Below, one piece after another: positions 33,618 through 43,337 of a stretch of DNA of 55,433 nt. Every line of letters starts with the position of its first letter. The first letter of the stretch is position 1. Location: NCBI GenBank assembly GCA_036541255.1, contig JAZHDD010000047.1:1-55433 (forward strand). Reading direction: 5' to 3'. This DNA is from Paucidesulfovibrio sp036541255. GTDB lineage: Bacteria > Desulfobacterota > Desulfovibrionia > Desulfovibrionales > Desulfovibrionaceae. The notes below the pieces were generated by a model. That model was not told the origin of the DNA, ran no database searches, and saw only the letters and a list, made by a program, of their open reading frames with translations. Made by a program: the position numbers and the translations under genes.

Positions 33618-34772
33618 ATGCAGAGCAAATCGGTTGCAAAGGCCGGCAAGCGTCGTTGGCCCCTGCTTGTCGGTCTGGGCCTCGGAGGGGTGCTGTTGTT
33701 TATTGCCGTTGTCTGGGCCGGCTCGTCCGGCGCCCAACAGGGCGGCAACGGCTTGTGTCTGTCCTGCCATGAAATGGAACAGACGGTGTTTCAGGAATTC
33801 AAGAAGACCAAGCACTATGTGAATCCATCAGGAGTACGCGCCAAGTGCGCCTCCTGCCATGTGCCGCAGCCTTTGGGCCCCATGCTGAAACGCAAGGCGG
33901 CCTCAATCTCGGAAGTCATCAGCTGGATGAGCGGAACCATTGATACTCCTGTAAAATTTGAAGAGAACAGGCTCAGATTGGCCAAAAGCGTCTGGGCCGA
34001 CATGAAGGAAAGCGATTCCCGCGAATGCCGGACCTGCCATGTAGTCGAGGCTCTGGACTTCACCGCATTCAAAAAGCCCGAAGCCGTGAAGACCATGAAA
34101 AAAGGATTGGAAGAAGGCCAGACCTGCATTGATTGCCACAAGGGCATCGCGCACACCATGCCCGACCTCTCGGCCGGTTTCCGCATGCTCTACGAGGAAA
34201 TCATCAAGGATGCCAAGGAAGCGAACTTCAAGGCCGACGCGGTCTATCCAGTCAATGTGGCTGATTGCTTCATTGAAAAGGAAGGTGCCAAGGCAGGCAG
34301 ATTGCTTCCTCTGACCAGATTGGAAGTGCTGGAAACGTCCGGGGAGTGGGCCAGGGTCCGCGTTCACGGCTGGCAACAGGTTGGCGCGGAAGCCGTGATC
34401 TGCGAGCTGCAGGGCCGCCGCATCTTTTCTGCCGCTCTGAACAAGGACGTCCTGGACAAGGTCAAGGCCGGACAGGCCAAGATCGACCAGGAAACCGGCC
34501 TGTCCTGGAACGAAGCCGAGTTCGAATGCTGGATCAAGGCTGGCGACTTCCTGGCGGATATCGACCGCCTCAACGACTTCGGCAATGAACTGCATGCCGC
34601 CACCTGCGGTGGATGCCACGCCCAGACCCCGGCCAGCCATTTCACGGCCAACCAGTGGCTCGGCGGCATCAAGGCCATGGGCAACCGGGTCATGTTGGAC
34701 AAGGAAAAATCCCGCTACCTGTTGAAGTATCTCCAGATGAGGGCTTCGGACGTGGCCGGGGAAACGCACTAG
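33618..34772 (+). CDS. torC: TorC, pentahaem c-type cytochrome (NapC/NirT family with TorC C-terminal domain)
   Basis: The product is 384 residues, matching pentahaem TorC. It passes electrons from the quinol pool to periplasmic TorA. A single N-terminal membrane anchor spans about residues 14-34. Four CxxCH haem sites sit in the NapC domain (47-51, 77-81, 137-141, 170-174) and a fifth, CGGCH, lies in the C-terminal domain at 330-334. ATG at 33618 follows GAGAGGAG; an earlier in-frame ATG at 33510 lies upstream of the sigma-54 promoter and is rejected. torD follows after 18 bases. Confidence 0.92.
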   Translation: MQSKSVAKAGKRRWPLLVGLGLGGVLLFIAVVWAGSSGAQQGGNGLCLSCHEMEQTVFQEFKKTKHYVNPSGVRAKCASCHVPQPLGPMLKRKAASISEVISWMSGTIDTPVKFEENRLRLAKSVWADMKESDSRECRTCHVVEALDFTAFKKPEAVKTMKKGLEEGQTCIDCHKGIAHTMPDLSAGFRMLYEEIIKDAKEANFKADAVYPVNVADCFIEKEGAKAGRLLPLTRLEVLETSGEWARVRVHGWQQVGAEAVICELQGRRIFSAALNKDVLDKVKAGQAKIDQETGLSWNEAEFECWIKAGDFLADIDRLNDFGNELHAATCGGCHAQTPASHFTANQWLGGIKAMGNRVMLDKEKSRYLLKYLQMRASDVAGETH

Positions 34773-34790
34773 CAACAAGGACAAGGCATC

Positions 34791-35423
34791 ATGTCAATGG
34801 AAGAACCCATCAACGCCATGGACAGGCCCCTGGCCCTGCGCTGGATTTCGGCGCTGTTCGCGCGCGAACTCACGCCCGAAGAAGTGCAAAGCTACCGCAC
34901 AGGCCAAGGTCGTGTGCTTGTGGACGAGCTTGCAGCCGCATTCCCGGACGCAGAGGAACTGGAGCACATCCGTACCATTCTCGACAGCCCGGAGCCACCC
35001 CTGGACGCTGCCTTGGACTTGGCCGGAGCGTTCTCCTGGCTGTTCCACGGCGTGGGCGGCCCAAAGGCGGTCCCTCCGCACCAGCACGACTGGTCGGAGA
35101 TGTCCGACGGCACACAGATGGAATGCATCGATCATTGCACGAAGCTCATGGCCCGCTGCGGCCTCGGCCCGTCACAGGAAAGCGGTGAACCCGCCGACCA
35201 CATCAGTACTCTCTTGGAATTCATGGGCTATCTGGAGCAACAGTCAACAACGGACCCGGAGGGGCCATGGAACGGATACCGGGAGGAACTGATACGGAAC
35301 CACCTCTCCCCATGGCTCCCTCACTTTCTGACGGCATGCGAACGGAACGACCGAAGCGGCCTGTACGCGGCCCTGGCCGGTCTGACCCGCAGGATTCTAC
35401 CGGACATCTCCCTCAAACAATAG
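34791..35423 (+). CDS. torD: TorD-family chaperone for TMAO reductase
   Basis: This 210-residue, all-helical cytoplasmic protein binds the Tat signal and core of TorA and aids insertion of the molybdenum cofactor. Family features include LALRWISALFARELTPEEVQSYRTGQG at the N-terminus, the central ALDLAGAFSWLFHGVGG and DHISTLLEFMGYLEQQ, and the basic-aromatic block LSPWLPHFLTAC. Two ATGs lie two codons apart (34791, 34797); AAGGACAAGG before the first supports it. It sits between torC and torA; TorD is needed only for TorA maturation. Confidence 0.88.
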   Translation: MSMEEPINAMDRPLALRWISALFARELTPEEVQSYRTGQGRVLVDELAAAFPDAEELEHIRTILDSPEPPLDAALDLAGAFSWLFHGVGGPKAVPPHQHDWSEMSDGTQMECIDHCTKLMARCGLGPSQESGEPADHISTLLEFMGYLEQQSTTDPEGPWNGYREELIRNHLSPWLPHFLTACERNDRSGLYAALAGLTRRILPDISLKQ

Positions 35424-35477
35424 AACTTTTGCGTTTACAGCGAATGCTCGTCAACCAAATATCGAGGAGGTCTTTTT

Positions 35478-37928
35478 GTGACAAAGTCAAATGAAAACAA
35501 TAGCCTCAGCATGACTCGCCGCCAGTTCGTGAACTGCGCGGCAGCGGCTGGAGCTGCAGCGACCCTGTTGGGCCCATCCATGCTGGGCACGGCCATGGCG
35601 GCCGGACCGGAAGCCAACGCAGGCTCCTGCGCCACGTTCTGGGGCATCTGCAAGATGCAGGCGAAGAACGGCCAGATCATCAAGGCGGAGCCCTTTGGCA
35701 AGGACAGCTCCGTGAATGAAATGACCACCAACATGCCGGGCTATGTCCACTCGCCCGCACGCGTGAAGTATCCCATGGTGCGCAAGGGCTTTCTGAAGGA
35801 CGGCCACAAGTCCGACACGTCCGAGCGCGGCAAGGGCGAATTCGTCCGCGTCAGCTGGGACAAGGCCGCCGAACTGGTCGCCGCGAACATCAAGCGCATC
35901 CAGAAGGAATACGGCAAGGACGCCATCTACGCCACGCCCAGCGGCTGGTACATGCTGGGCCGGGTCAATGCGGCGGGCGCCTGCCTGAGCCGCCTGTCCA
36001 ACCTCATGGGCGGTTTTGTCCGCGCCATGGGCGACTATTCCACCGGTGCTTCCCAGGTCATCATGCCCCACGTGGTCGGCGGTATGGAGGTTTACAGCCA
36101 GCAGACCTCCTGGCCCGTGATCATCGAGAATTCCAAGGTCGTGGTCATCTGGGGCGGCAACCCCATGAACACCCTGCGCATCTCCTGGCCCGCCCCCACC
36201 CACAAGGGCATCGAGGCCTTCAAGGAGCTGAAGAAGCGCGGTACGCGCATGATCTTCATCGACCCCACCCGCAACGAGTCCATCCAGGAGCTCGGCGGCG
36301 AGTGGATCGCGCCCCGTCCCAACACGGACGTGGCCATGATGCTCGGCGTGGCCCACGCAATTCATGAAAAAGGTCTCACCGACCAGAAGTTCCTGGACGA
36401 CTACACCACCGGCTTCGACAAGTTCCTGCCCTACCTGCTGGGCACCACCGACGGCCAGCCCAAGACCCCGGAATGGGCCGAATCCGTTTGCGGCGTCCCG
36501 GCCAAGGTCATGCGCGAACTGGCCGAGACCTTTGCCAAGAACCGCACCATCCTCATGAGCGGCTGGGGCATCCAGCGCGCCGAACACGGCGAGCAGCCCC
36601 ACTGGATGCTCGTGACCCTGGCCTGCATGCTCGGCCAGATCGGCCTGCCCGGCGGCGGTTTCAGCATCGGCCACCTCTATTCCAGCCAGGGCGCTCCGTT
36701 CGCCGACGCACCGAACGTCCCGGGCATGTCCGGCGGAGCCACTCCGGACGGCGCTCCCGCGCCCATCCCCACGGCCCGCAACATCGACATGCTGCTCAAT
36801 CCGGGCAAGGTCATCGATTACAACGGCCGCAAGATCAAGTATCCCAACATCAAGATGCTCTACAACGGCTACGGCAACTCCCACACCCGCCAGCCCCAGC
36901 GCGAATCCGCCTACCGCGCCTGGCAGAAGCCCGAGTGCATCGTGGTCCACGAAATGTTCTGGACCCCGACCGCGCGCATGGCCGACATCGTGCTGCCCAT
37001 CTCCACCCCGGCGGAATACCCGGACATGACCACCAGCGAGGATGGACGCTTCCTGATCCCGTTCAAGCCGGCCATCGGTCCCCAGTACGAATCCAAGCCG
37101 ACCTTTGAGGCGTTCGCCCTCATCGCGGAAAAGCTGGGTGTTGGACAGCAGTTCACCGAAGGCCGGAACAACATGCAGTGGCTGGAGTTCTTCTACAGCC
37201 AGGCCATGGCCGACGCCAAGTCCAGGGGCATTGCCATGCCGCCCTTCAGGGAGTTCTGGGACAAGGGCGAAATCCTGGAGTTCAAGGTGCCCGAAGCCGC
37301 CAACTCCTGGATCCGGTACAACGAATACCGCGAAGATCCGCTGCTCGAACCGCTGGGCACCCCGTCCGGCAAGATCGAGATTTACTCCAGAGCCATCGAA
37401 AAGATGGGCTACGACGATTGCAAGGCGTATCCGTCCTGGATCGAGCCCACGGAATGGCTGGGCTGCGAAAAGGCCAAGACCTACCCCCTGCACCTGTTGA
37501 CCTCCCACCCGAGGCACCGCCTGCACTCCCAGCTCAACCACGTCAAGGCGTTGCGCAAGCTGTACACGGTGCAGGACCGCGAACCGGTCTGGATCAGCAA
37601 GGAAGACGCCAAGGCCCGCGGCATCAAGGACGGCGACGTGGTGCGCGTGTTCAACGACCGCGGCGAAGTGCTGGCCGGAGCCATTGTCTCCGACAACATC
37701 CGCCAGAGCGTGGTACGTCTCTGCGAAGGCGGCTGGTATGACCCCATCGAGCCGGGCAAGCCGGGCTCCCTGTGCGCCTATGGCAGCGCCAACGTCCTGA
37801 CCCTGGACATCGGCACCTCCAAGCTGGCCCAGGGCGTGAACGCCAACACCAGCCTGGTGCAGATCGAGAAGTACAAGGGCAAGCTGCCCGAGGTCACGGT
37901 GTTCGAGGCTCCCAAGGCAGCCGTATAA
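35478..37928 (+). CDS. torA: TorA, trimethylamine-N-oxide reductase (molybdopterin, Tat-exported)
   Basis: The product is 816 residues. The start is GTG at 35478, preceded by GAGGAGG. A Tat signal is plain: MTRRQF with the arginines at 14-15, a hydrophobic stretch, and probable cleavage after TAMA near 40. The molybdenum-ligand serine lies in the DMSO/TMAO reductase block MGDYSTGASQ (S188). The bis-MGD binding segments follow (VVVIWGGNPMNTLRIS, GMSGGATP region, VVHEMFWTPTARMADIVLP, HLLTSHPRHRLHSQLNH). It reduces TMAO in the periplasm as a terminal electron acceptor, fed by TorC. A terminator follows 32 bases after the stop. Confidence 0.93.
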   Translation: MTKSNENNSLSMTRRQFVNCAAAAGAAATLLGPSMLGTAMAAGPEANAGSCATFWGICKMQAKNGQIIKAEPFGKDSSVNEMTTNMPGYVHSPARVKYPMVRKGFLKDGHKSDTSERGKGEFVRVSWDKAAELVAANIKRIQKEYGKDAIYATPSGWYMLGRVNAAGACLSRLSNLMGGFVRAMGDYSTGASQVIMPHVVGGMEVYSQQTSWPVIIENSKVVVIWGGNPMNTLRISWPAPTHKGIEAFKELKKRGTRMIFIDPTRNESIQELGGEWIAPRPNTDVAMMLGVAHAIHEKGLTDQKFLDDYTTGFDKFLPYLLGTTDGQPKTPEWAESVCGVPAKVMRELAETFAKNRTILMSGWGIQRAEHGEQPHWMLVTLACMLGQIGLPGGGFSIGHLYSSQGAPFADAPNVPGMSGGATPDGAPAPIPTARNIDMLLNPGKVIDYNGRKIKYPNIKMLYNGYGNSHTRQPQRESAYRAWQKPECIVVHEMFWTPTARMADIVLPISTPAEYPDMTTSEDGRFLIPFKPAIGPQYESKPTFEAFALIAEKLGVGQQFTEGRNNMQWLEFFYSQAMADAKSRGIAMPPFREFWDKGEILEFKVPEAANSWIRYNEYREDPLLEPLGTPSGKIEIYSRAIEKMGYDDCKAYPSWIEPTEWLGCEKAKTYPLHLLTSHPRHRLHSQLNHVKALRKLYTVQDREPVWISKEDAKARGIKDGDVVRVFNDRGEVLAGAIVSDNIRQSVVRLCEGGWYDPIEPGKPGSLCAYGSANVLTLDIGTSKLAQGVNANTSLVQIEKYKGKLPEVTVFEAPKAAV

Positions 37929-37960
37929 ACGGCGCTTGGCCGCATTGACCTGAAATGGCA

Positions 37961-37995
37961 GGCCCGCTCCGTAAAGCTACGGGGCGGGCCGTTTT
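37961..37995 (+). terminator. Terminator of torCDA
   Basis: A 13-bp stem (GGCCCGCTCCGTA against TACGGGGCGGGCC, one G-T pair) with an AAGC loop is followed by GTTTT. It lies 32 bases after the torA stop. Confidence 0.85.
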
Positions 37996-38034
37996 CATTG
38001 CGGATGGAGTTGGGGGTGTGGCAATCCAACAGGA

Positions 38035-38064
38035 AAAGGCCGGATCATCGCTGATCCGGCCTTT
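38035..38064 (-). terminator. Terminator-like hairpin downstream of tRNA-Ala
   Basis: AAAGGCCGGATCA (38035-38047) pairs perfectly with TGATCCGGCCTTT (38052-38064) around a 4-base loop. On the minus strand it lies 12 bases after the tRNA 3' end and closes with TTTT. Confidence 0.75.
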
Positions 38065-38075
38065 GCTTATTCTCG

Positions 38076-38151
38076 TGGTGGAGACGAAGAGATTTGAACT
38101 CTCGACTTCTGCCTTGCGAAGGCAGCGCTCTCCCAACTGAGCTACGTCCCC
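38076..38151 (-). tRNA. tRNA-Ala (anticodon CGC)
   Basis: The 76-base minus-strand sequence folds as a complete cloverleaf. The acceptor stem is GGGGACG/CGTCTCC with one G-T pair, the D-arm GCTC...GAGC, and the anticodon stem CTGCC/GGCAG encloses the loop TTCGCAA (anticodon CGC, reading GCG alanine codons). The T-arm loop is TTCAAAT. The 3' CCA is encoded. It is a single isolated tRNA between torA and the CgeB-like gene. Confidence 0.95.
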
Positions 38152-38233
38152 ACATCTAAGGAGCGATTCACTACCGCGTTTTCCCGCCGACCTCAAGTGT
38201 TTTTCTTCACCTTTCAGCCGCGAGGCCCGGCCC

Positions 38234-39742
38234 TCATAGCCCCAGCCGGTTCAGCACCCGGCGCACCCGGCGCGAATAGGTATGTTCGGCCAGGATGTGC
38301 CCTTTCCAGGCTTTGGTCAACATGGCCCTACTGGCAGGTGAGCGGAACCGCGCAAAAATTTCCGGTATTTCAGACGGTTTGTCAAACACAATCGGCTCCA
38401 CCAGCTCCTGCGGGAAAATCTCCAGACCGGGCGTACGGTCCGTGATCAAAAACCCGTCCGCGGCCCAGACATCGAAATGCCGCTGCGTCAACCCGTGGGG
38501 CAGCAGCGGGCTGGTCATGTTCAGGCAGGCCGCTGCCCGCGCATACACCGAAGGCAGCGCCCCATAATAATCCACGGGAGGCCGCACATCCACACCCCGG
38601 TCCAGCAGCGCCTTCCAATTCTCGTCCCCGAACACGGTCAATTCCGGCCCGGCCTCCTTGAGACACAGAGCGCGCCATGCCCGCCCGGTTTCCTCGGCCA
38701 TGAACCCGGCGCGGCGCACCTCGTTGCCCGGCCAGACCGGGCCAAGATTCATGCGCTCCAGCCACCAGCTGAAATCCGGGCGGACGCCCTGCTCCAGTCC
38801 GGGCGTGATTTCATTCCAGAGCGCCTGCTCGAGGCGCACTCCGGCGAAAAATTCTTTTTTCTGCGGGAATTCGGACCGTCCCACAAAGACCAGCCGGTCT
38901 TCCAAATCCTGGGCCACGGGCGCTTCCCTGTCCTTGAACAGGGCCGGGCTCACAGCCAGGGGCAGATGATGCACGCTCGTTGCGCCGAGACGGCGCAGCG
39001 GCTCCACGAACCAGTCGTCCGTGACGAAAAGATCCAGTTCTTTCCAATAGTGCGACTTCACGCCCGTAAGCAGGTGGAAGGGATTGTCCACGCACCAGAC
39101 CGCGACCCTGGCTCCGGCCTCGCGCAGCAGGTAATGCAGGCCGCCATAGGAATCCAGGCCCTGAAAGTTGACCAAGAGAAACAACTTGGGCCGTTCCTTG
39201 GTCAGCCGCCAGGGCAGGTCCACGGAAGCGGCTTCCCTGTCCAGTTCGGGCCGTACCACCTGCCAGCCCTCGGCCCGAAAGGCCAGGTCCAACTCGCGCA
39301 TGAGCAGCCCTGTTTCCGTTCCGGGCAGCCAGAGTACAGGCTTTTCTTCAGAATGGATGTCCGTGAGATGCGGCAGGGCGCAACGCGCCCAAAGCGGGCC
39401 CCAGAACGAGGGGAACAGGCGCATATTGCGTTTGTAGCGGTACACGGTGCAGGACCGGGCCATTTCCCGCGTAATCTCTTCCGGGTTGATGCGCGTGAAG
39501 GAAGTTGGAATGGATTTTTTCCAATCCACGTCGGCCTGTTCCCAGAACTCCGGGCTTTCCACGAAAATCGCGTCCTTGACGGCAGGGAAATATTCAGACA
39601 ATTTCCCGGGCTCCGGGCCGAGCCCCAGAAAGAGGAAGCGCTTGCCCTGGCCCATGCGGTCATACGCGCCCGCCCCATTGGGCAAAGACTGGCGTTGACC
39701 GATCTCGTTGACCACCTGGAAGCGGTGGGGCCGGATTTGCAT
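38234..39742 (-). CDS. CgeB-like (DUF3880-type) glycosyltransferase
   Basis: The product is 502 residues, starting at ATG 39742 behind GGAGG; the open frame extends to 40240 only as a shadow of rlmE. The fold looks like GT-B. The N-terminal half includes KPVLWLPGTETGLLMRELDLAF and LFLLVNFQGLDSYGGLHYLLREAGARVAVWCVDNPF. The C-terminal half has the CgeB-type blocks LVFVGRSEFPQKKEFF, PPVDYYGALPSVYARAAACLNMTSPLLPHGLTQRHFDVWAADGFLITD, and GLEIFPQELVEPIVFDKPSE. In related anaerobes such proteins are often glycosyltransferases for protein or flagellin glycans, but acceptor and donor are unknown. It is divergent from rlmE. Confidence 0.72.
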   Translation of the reverse strand: MQIRPHRFQVVNEIGQRQSLPNGAGAYDRMGQGKRFLFLGLGPEPGKLSEYFPAVKDAIFVESPEFWEQADVDWKKSIPTSFTRINPEEITREMARSCTVYRYKRNMRLFPSFWGPLWARCALPHLTDIHSEEKPVLWLPGTETGLLMRELDLAFRAEGWQVVRPELDREAASVDLPWRLTKERPKLFLLVNFQGLDSYGGLHYLLREAGARVAVWCVDNPFHLLTGVKSHYWKELDLFVTDDWFVEPLRRLGATSVHHLPLAVSPALFKDREAPVAQDLEDRLVFVGRSEFPQKKEFFAGVRLEQALWNEITPGLEQGVRPDFSWWLERMNLGPVWPGNEVRRAGFMAEETGRAWRALCLKEAGPELTVFGDENWKALLDRGVDVRPPVDYYGALPSVYARAAACLNMTSPLLPHGLTQRHFDVWAADGFLITDRTPGLEIFPQELVEPIVFDKPSEIPEIFARFRSPASRAMLTKAWKGHILAEHTYSRRVRRVLNRLGL

Positions 39743-39799
39743 GCTTCCTCCGTATGACGTAAAATAGCGAAGTTTCTTGTCTCCCACTTTCGGCGGAAT

Positions 39800-40399
39800 A
39801 TGAAAAAATATCAAGACCATTACTTCAAGAAGGCCAAGCAGGAGAACTATCCGGCCCGCAGCGTCTACAAGCTGCAGGAGATAGAAAAACGCTTCTCCCT
39901 CTTTGCCCGAGGCCAAAAAGTGCTCGACCTGGGCGCCGCGCCCGGTTCCTGGACCCTGTTCGCGGCCAAGAAGGTCGGGCCGGAAGGCCGCGTGGTCGGC
40001 GTGGACCTGCAATCCACGGAAACCGAATTCCCGGCCAACGTGAGTTTTTATCACGGCGACGCCTTCAGCACCGAAGGTCCATTCGCGGAACGGCGCGACA
40101 GCCTCGCGCCCTTTGATCTGATCATTTCGGACATGGCGCCCAAAACCACGGGCGTAAAATTCGCGGACCAGGCGCGCAGCCTGGAACTCTGCGAAATGGC
40201 ACGTGATCTCATCCCCGGCTTGCTCAAGCCCGGCGGACATTTCGTGACCAAAATTTTCGAGGGGCCGGACATGAAGGCCTACACCGATTCGTTGCGTCCC
40301 CTCTTCGGCAAGGTCAAGACTTTCAAGCCCAAAAGCTCCCGGTCCGAGTCAAAGGAAATGTTCGTCGTCGGGCTTGGCTTTCTGGGCGCGGAAGGGTAA
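39800..40399 (+). CDS. rlmE: RlmE (FtsJ/RrmJ) 23S rRNA 2'-O-methyltransferase
   Basis: The product is 199 residues, the usual RlmE size. It methylates the ribose of U2552 (E. coli numbering) in 23S rRNA. The start has KKYQDHYFKKAKQENYPARSVYKLQEIEKRF, with the catalytic lysine in SVYKLQ. The SAM loop is VLDLGAAPGSWT, and the aspartate is in DLIISDMAPKTTGVKF. The second lysine is in HFVTKIFEG and the glutamate in SRSESKEMFVV, completing the K-D-K-E set. It is followed by yebC after 49 bases and heads the plus-strand housekeeping run. Confidence 0.94.
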   Translation: MKKYQDHYFKKAKQENYPARSVYKLQEIEKRFSLFARGQKVLDLGAAPGSWTLFAAKKVGPEGRVVGVDLQSTETEFPANVSFYHGDAFSTEGPFAERRDSLAPFDLIISDMAPKTTGVKFADQARSLELCEMARDLIPGLLKPGGHFVTKIFEGPDMKAYTDSLRPLFGKVKTFKPKSSRSESKEMFVVGLGFLGAEG

Positions 40400-40448
40400 A
40401 TACGCTCTCACCGCTGACATCATTACAATAGGAATATACGGAGGGTTT

Positions 40449-41195
40449 ATGGCAGGGCATAGCAAATGGGCCAACATTCAGCACCGCAAGGGACGCCAGG
40501 ACGCCAAAAAGGCGAAATTTTTCACCAAAGCCGCCAAGGACATCATCCTCGCGGCCAAGGCCGGCGGCGGCAACCCTGAGGACAACGCGACCCTGCGCCT
40601 CGCCATCCAGAAGGCCAAGCAGGTCAACCTGCCCAAGGACAAGATCGAAAACGCCATCAAGAAAGGCACGGGCGAACTGGCCGGCGGCGACATCTGGGAA
40701 TTCCAGTACGAGGGCTACGCGCCCGGCGGCATTGCCCTGCTCATCGAAGTGGCCACCGACAACAAAAACCGCACTGTGGCCGAAGTCCGGCACATCCTGG
40801 GCAAGAACGGCGGCAGCATGGGCGAGGCTGGTTGCGTGGCCTGGATGTTCGACAAGAAGGGCGTGCTTTCCTTTGACGGCGAGAAGTACACCGAGGATCA
40901 GCTTCTGGAGATCGGTCTGGAAGCCGGAGCCGAGGATGTCCTGAACGAGGACGGCAGCCTGACCGTGCACACCGCTCCCAGCGATTTCATGGCCGTGCAG
41001 AAGGCCTTTGAGGACGCCGGAATCGAAGCGGAAAGCGCGGAAGTGACCATGGTCCCGAAAAACCTCGTGGACGTGGACGTGGACACGGCCCGCAAGGTGC
41101 TCAAGCTCATGGACGCCCTGGAAGACAACGAGGACGTGCAAAACCTGCACGTCAACGCGGACTTCCCGGACGAAGCCCTGGAAGAGTTGGGCTAG
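40449..41195 (+). CDS. YebC/TACO1-family protein
   Basis: The product is 248 residues. The N-terminus AGHSKWANIQHRKGRQDAKKAK is the family hallmark, followed by GGGNPEDNATLRLAIQKAK and YEGYAPGGIALLIEVATDNKNRTVAEVRHI. ATG at 40449 follows GGAGGG; the frame is open back into rlmE without a start signal. Members act as transcription regulators (PmpR type) or ease translation of proline-rich stretches. Which applies here cannot be read from sequence. ruvC follows after 3 bases, the common YebC-RuvC linkage. Confidence 0.94.
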   Translation: MAGHSKWANIQHRKGRQDAKKAKFFTKAAKDIILAAKAGGGNPEDNATLRLAIQKAKQVNLPKDKIENAIKKGTGELAGGDIWEFQYEGYAPGGIALLIEVATDNKNRTVAEVRHILGKNGGSMGEAGCVAWMFDKKGVLSFDGEKYTEDQLLEIGLEAGAEDVLNEDGSLTVHTAPSDFMAVQKAFEDAGIEAESAEVTMVPKNLVDVDVDTARKVLKLMDALEDNEDVQNLHVNADFPDEALEELG

Positions 41196-41198
41196 CCC

Positions 41199-41693
41199 AT
41201 GGTCGTGGTGCTCGGCCTCGATCCCGGTTCCCGTGTCACCGGGTTCGGCATCGTGGCCGAGACCTCGGGCCAGGCCCGCCTTGTGGAGGCGGGCACGATA
41301 CGCGCTCCGATCAAACGCGACCTGCCTTTCCGGCTGGGCGTGATCTTCAATGAACTCAGCGAGATCATCCGCCGGCACGAACCGGACGAAACCGCCTTTG
41401 AAAACGTCTTTGTCTCCAAGAACGCCATGACCGCGCTCAAGCTCGGACAGGCGCGGGGAGCGGCCATGGCCGCCTGCGCCGTGGCCGGATTGAGCGTTGC
41501 CGAATACGAACCGAGCAAGGTCAAGAAAAGCCTTGTGGGCGTGGGCAATGCGCCCAAGGATCAAGTGGCCTTCATGGTCGCCCAGGTGCTGGGCATGAAG
41601 AATCCGGGCTGGGCCGAAGACGCTTCCGACGCCCTGGCCGTGGCCATCTGCCACCTCAACCAACGGCGCATGCAGCGTCTGACCGGGCTCTAG
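41199..41693 (+). CDS. ruvC: RuvC, Holliday junction endonuclease
   Basis: The product is 164 residues. The four catalytic acidic residues are all present: D8 (LGLDPGSRVTGFG), E68 (DETAFENVF), D141 and D144 (WAEDASDALAVAICH). RuvC cuts symmetrically at Holliday junctions moved by RuvAB, and its gene lies directly before ruvA and ruvB, as in many bacteria. Confidence 0.96.
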   Translation: MVVVLGLDPGSRVTGFGIVAETSGQARLVEAGTIRAPIKRDLPFRLGVIFNELSEIIRRHEPDETAFENVFVSKNAMTALKLGQARGAAMAACAVAGLSVAEYEPSKVKKSLVGVGNAPKDQVAFMVAQVLGMKNPGWAEDASDALAVAICHLNQRRMQRLTGL

Positions 41694-41711
41694 GCCCGTC
41701 CTCAATCCGCC

Positions 41712-42320
41712 ATGATAGCGTACCTCAAGGGAATTCTGGTCGAAAAGGACGAGCACGGCCTGACCCTGCTCACGCCCGGCGGCGTCGGCTATCAGGTGGC
41801 CGCGCCCACTTCGGTGCTGGCCGATCTGCCAGCGCGCGGCGACGAGCTGGAACTATTCGTGCACACCCAGGTTTCGGAAAAGGCCATCGATCTTTACGGA
41901 TTCCTGGAGGCGGACGACCGCCGTTTGTTCCGCACCCTGATTTCCATCGACAAGCTCGGCCCGAAAAAAGCCCTGGCCATCCTTTCCCATTTCAGCGCGG
42001 ACGCTCTGCGCGAAGTGGCCCTGCGCGAAGATGACGCGGCCCTGGCCACGGTGCCGGGCATCGGCCCCAAGTCGGCCAAGCAGATTCTCTGGTTCCTCAA
42101 GGACAAAATTCGGGGGCTGGGCGAATTCAAAGCCCGGCTGGAAACGCCCGCTGGCAAAGCTGGTTCCGAGTTCCTGGACGCCCTTGCAGGTCTGTCCAAC
42201 CTGGGCTACTCCGATGAGGAGGCCCGATCCGCACTCAAGGACATCTTTTCAGCCGAGCCCGACTTGGACGCTGCCGGGGCGTTGCGCCAGGCGCTGAAAC
42301 GCTTCGCCTCCCAACGCTGA
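41712..42320 (+). CDS. ruvA: RuvA, Holliday junction branch-migration subunit
   Basis: The product is 202 residues with the three RuvA domains. The N-terminal OB-fold is MIAYLKGILVEKDEHGLTLLTPGGVGYQV. Two helix-hairpin-helix elements follow (ISIDKLGPKKALAIL, and VPGIGPKSAKQILWFLKDK near 110-130). A flexible link leads to the RuvB-binding C-terminal domain (FLDALAGLSNLGYSDEEARSAL). It targets RuvB to four-way junctions. It starts 18 bases after ruvC and ends 25 bases before ruvB. Confidence 0.96.
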   Translation: MIAYLKGILVEKDEHGLTLLTPGGVGYQVAAPTSVLADLPARGDELELFVHTQVSEKAIDLYGFLEADDRRLFRTLISIDKLGPKKALAILSHFSADALREVALREDDAALATVPGIGPKSAKQILWFLKDKIRGLGEFKARLETPAGKAGSEFLDALAGLSNLGYSDEEARSALKDIFSAEPDLDAAGALRQALKRFASQR

Positions 42321-42345
42321 ACCCGATCCGGCCCGCAGGAGCTCC

Positions 42346-43323
<978 letters not shown>

Positions 43324-43337
43324 CCCTGTTTGTCGGC

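Noticed and set aside
35487..37541. 684-codon open frame on the minus strand inside torA
   Set aside because: It is the antisense of a clear TorA with Tat signal and cofactor motifs; composition is low-complexity (Gly, His, Val) as expected for GC-rich shadow frames.
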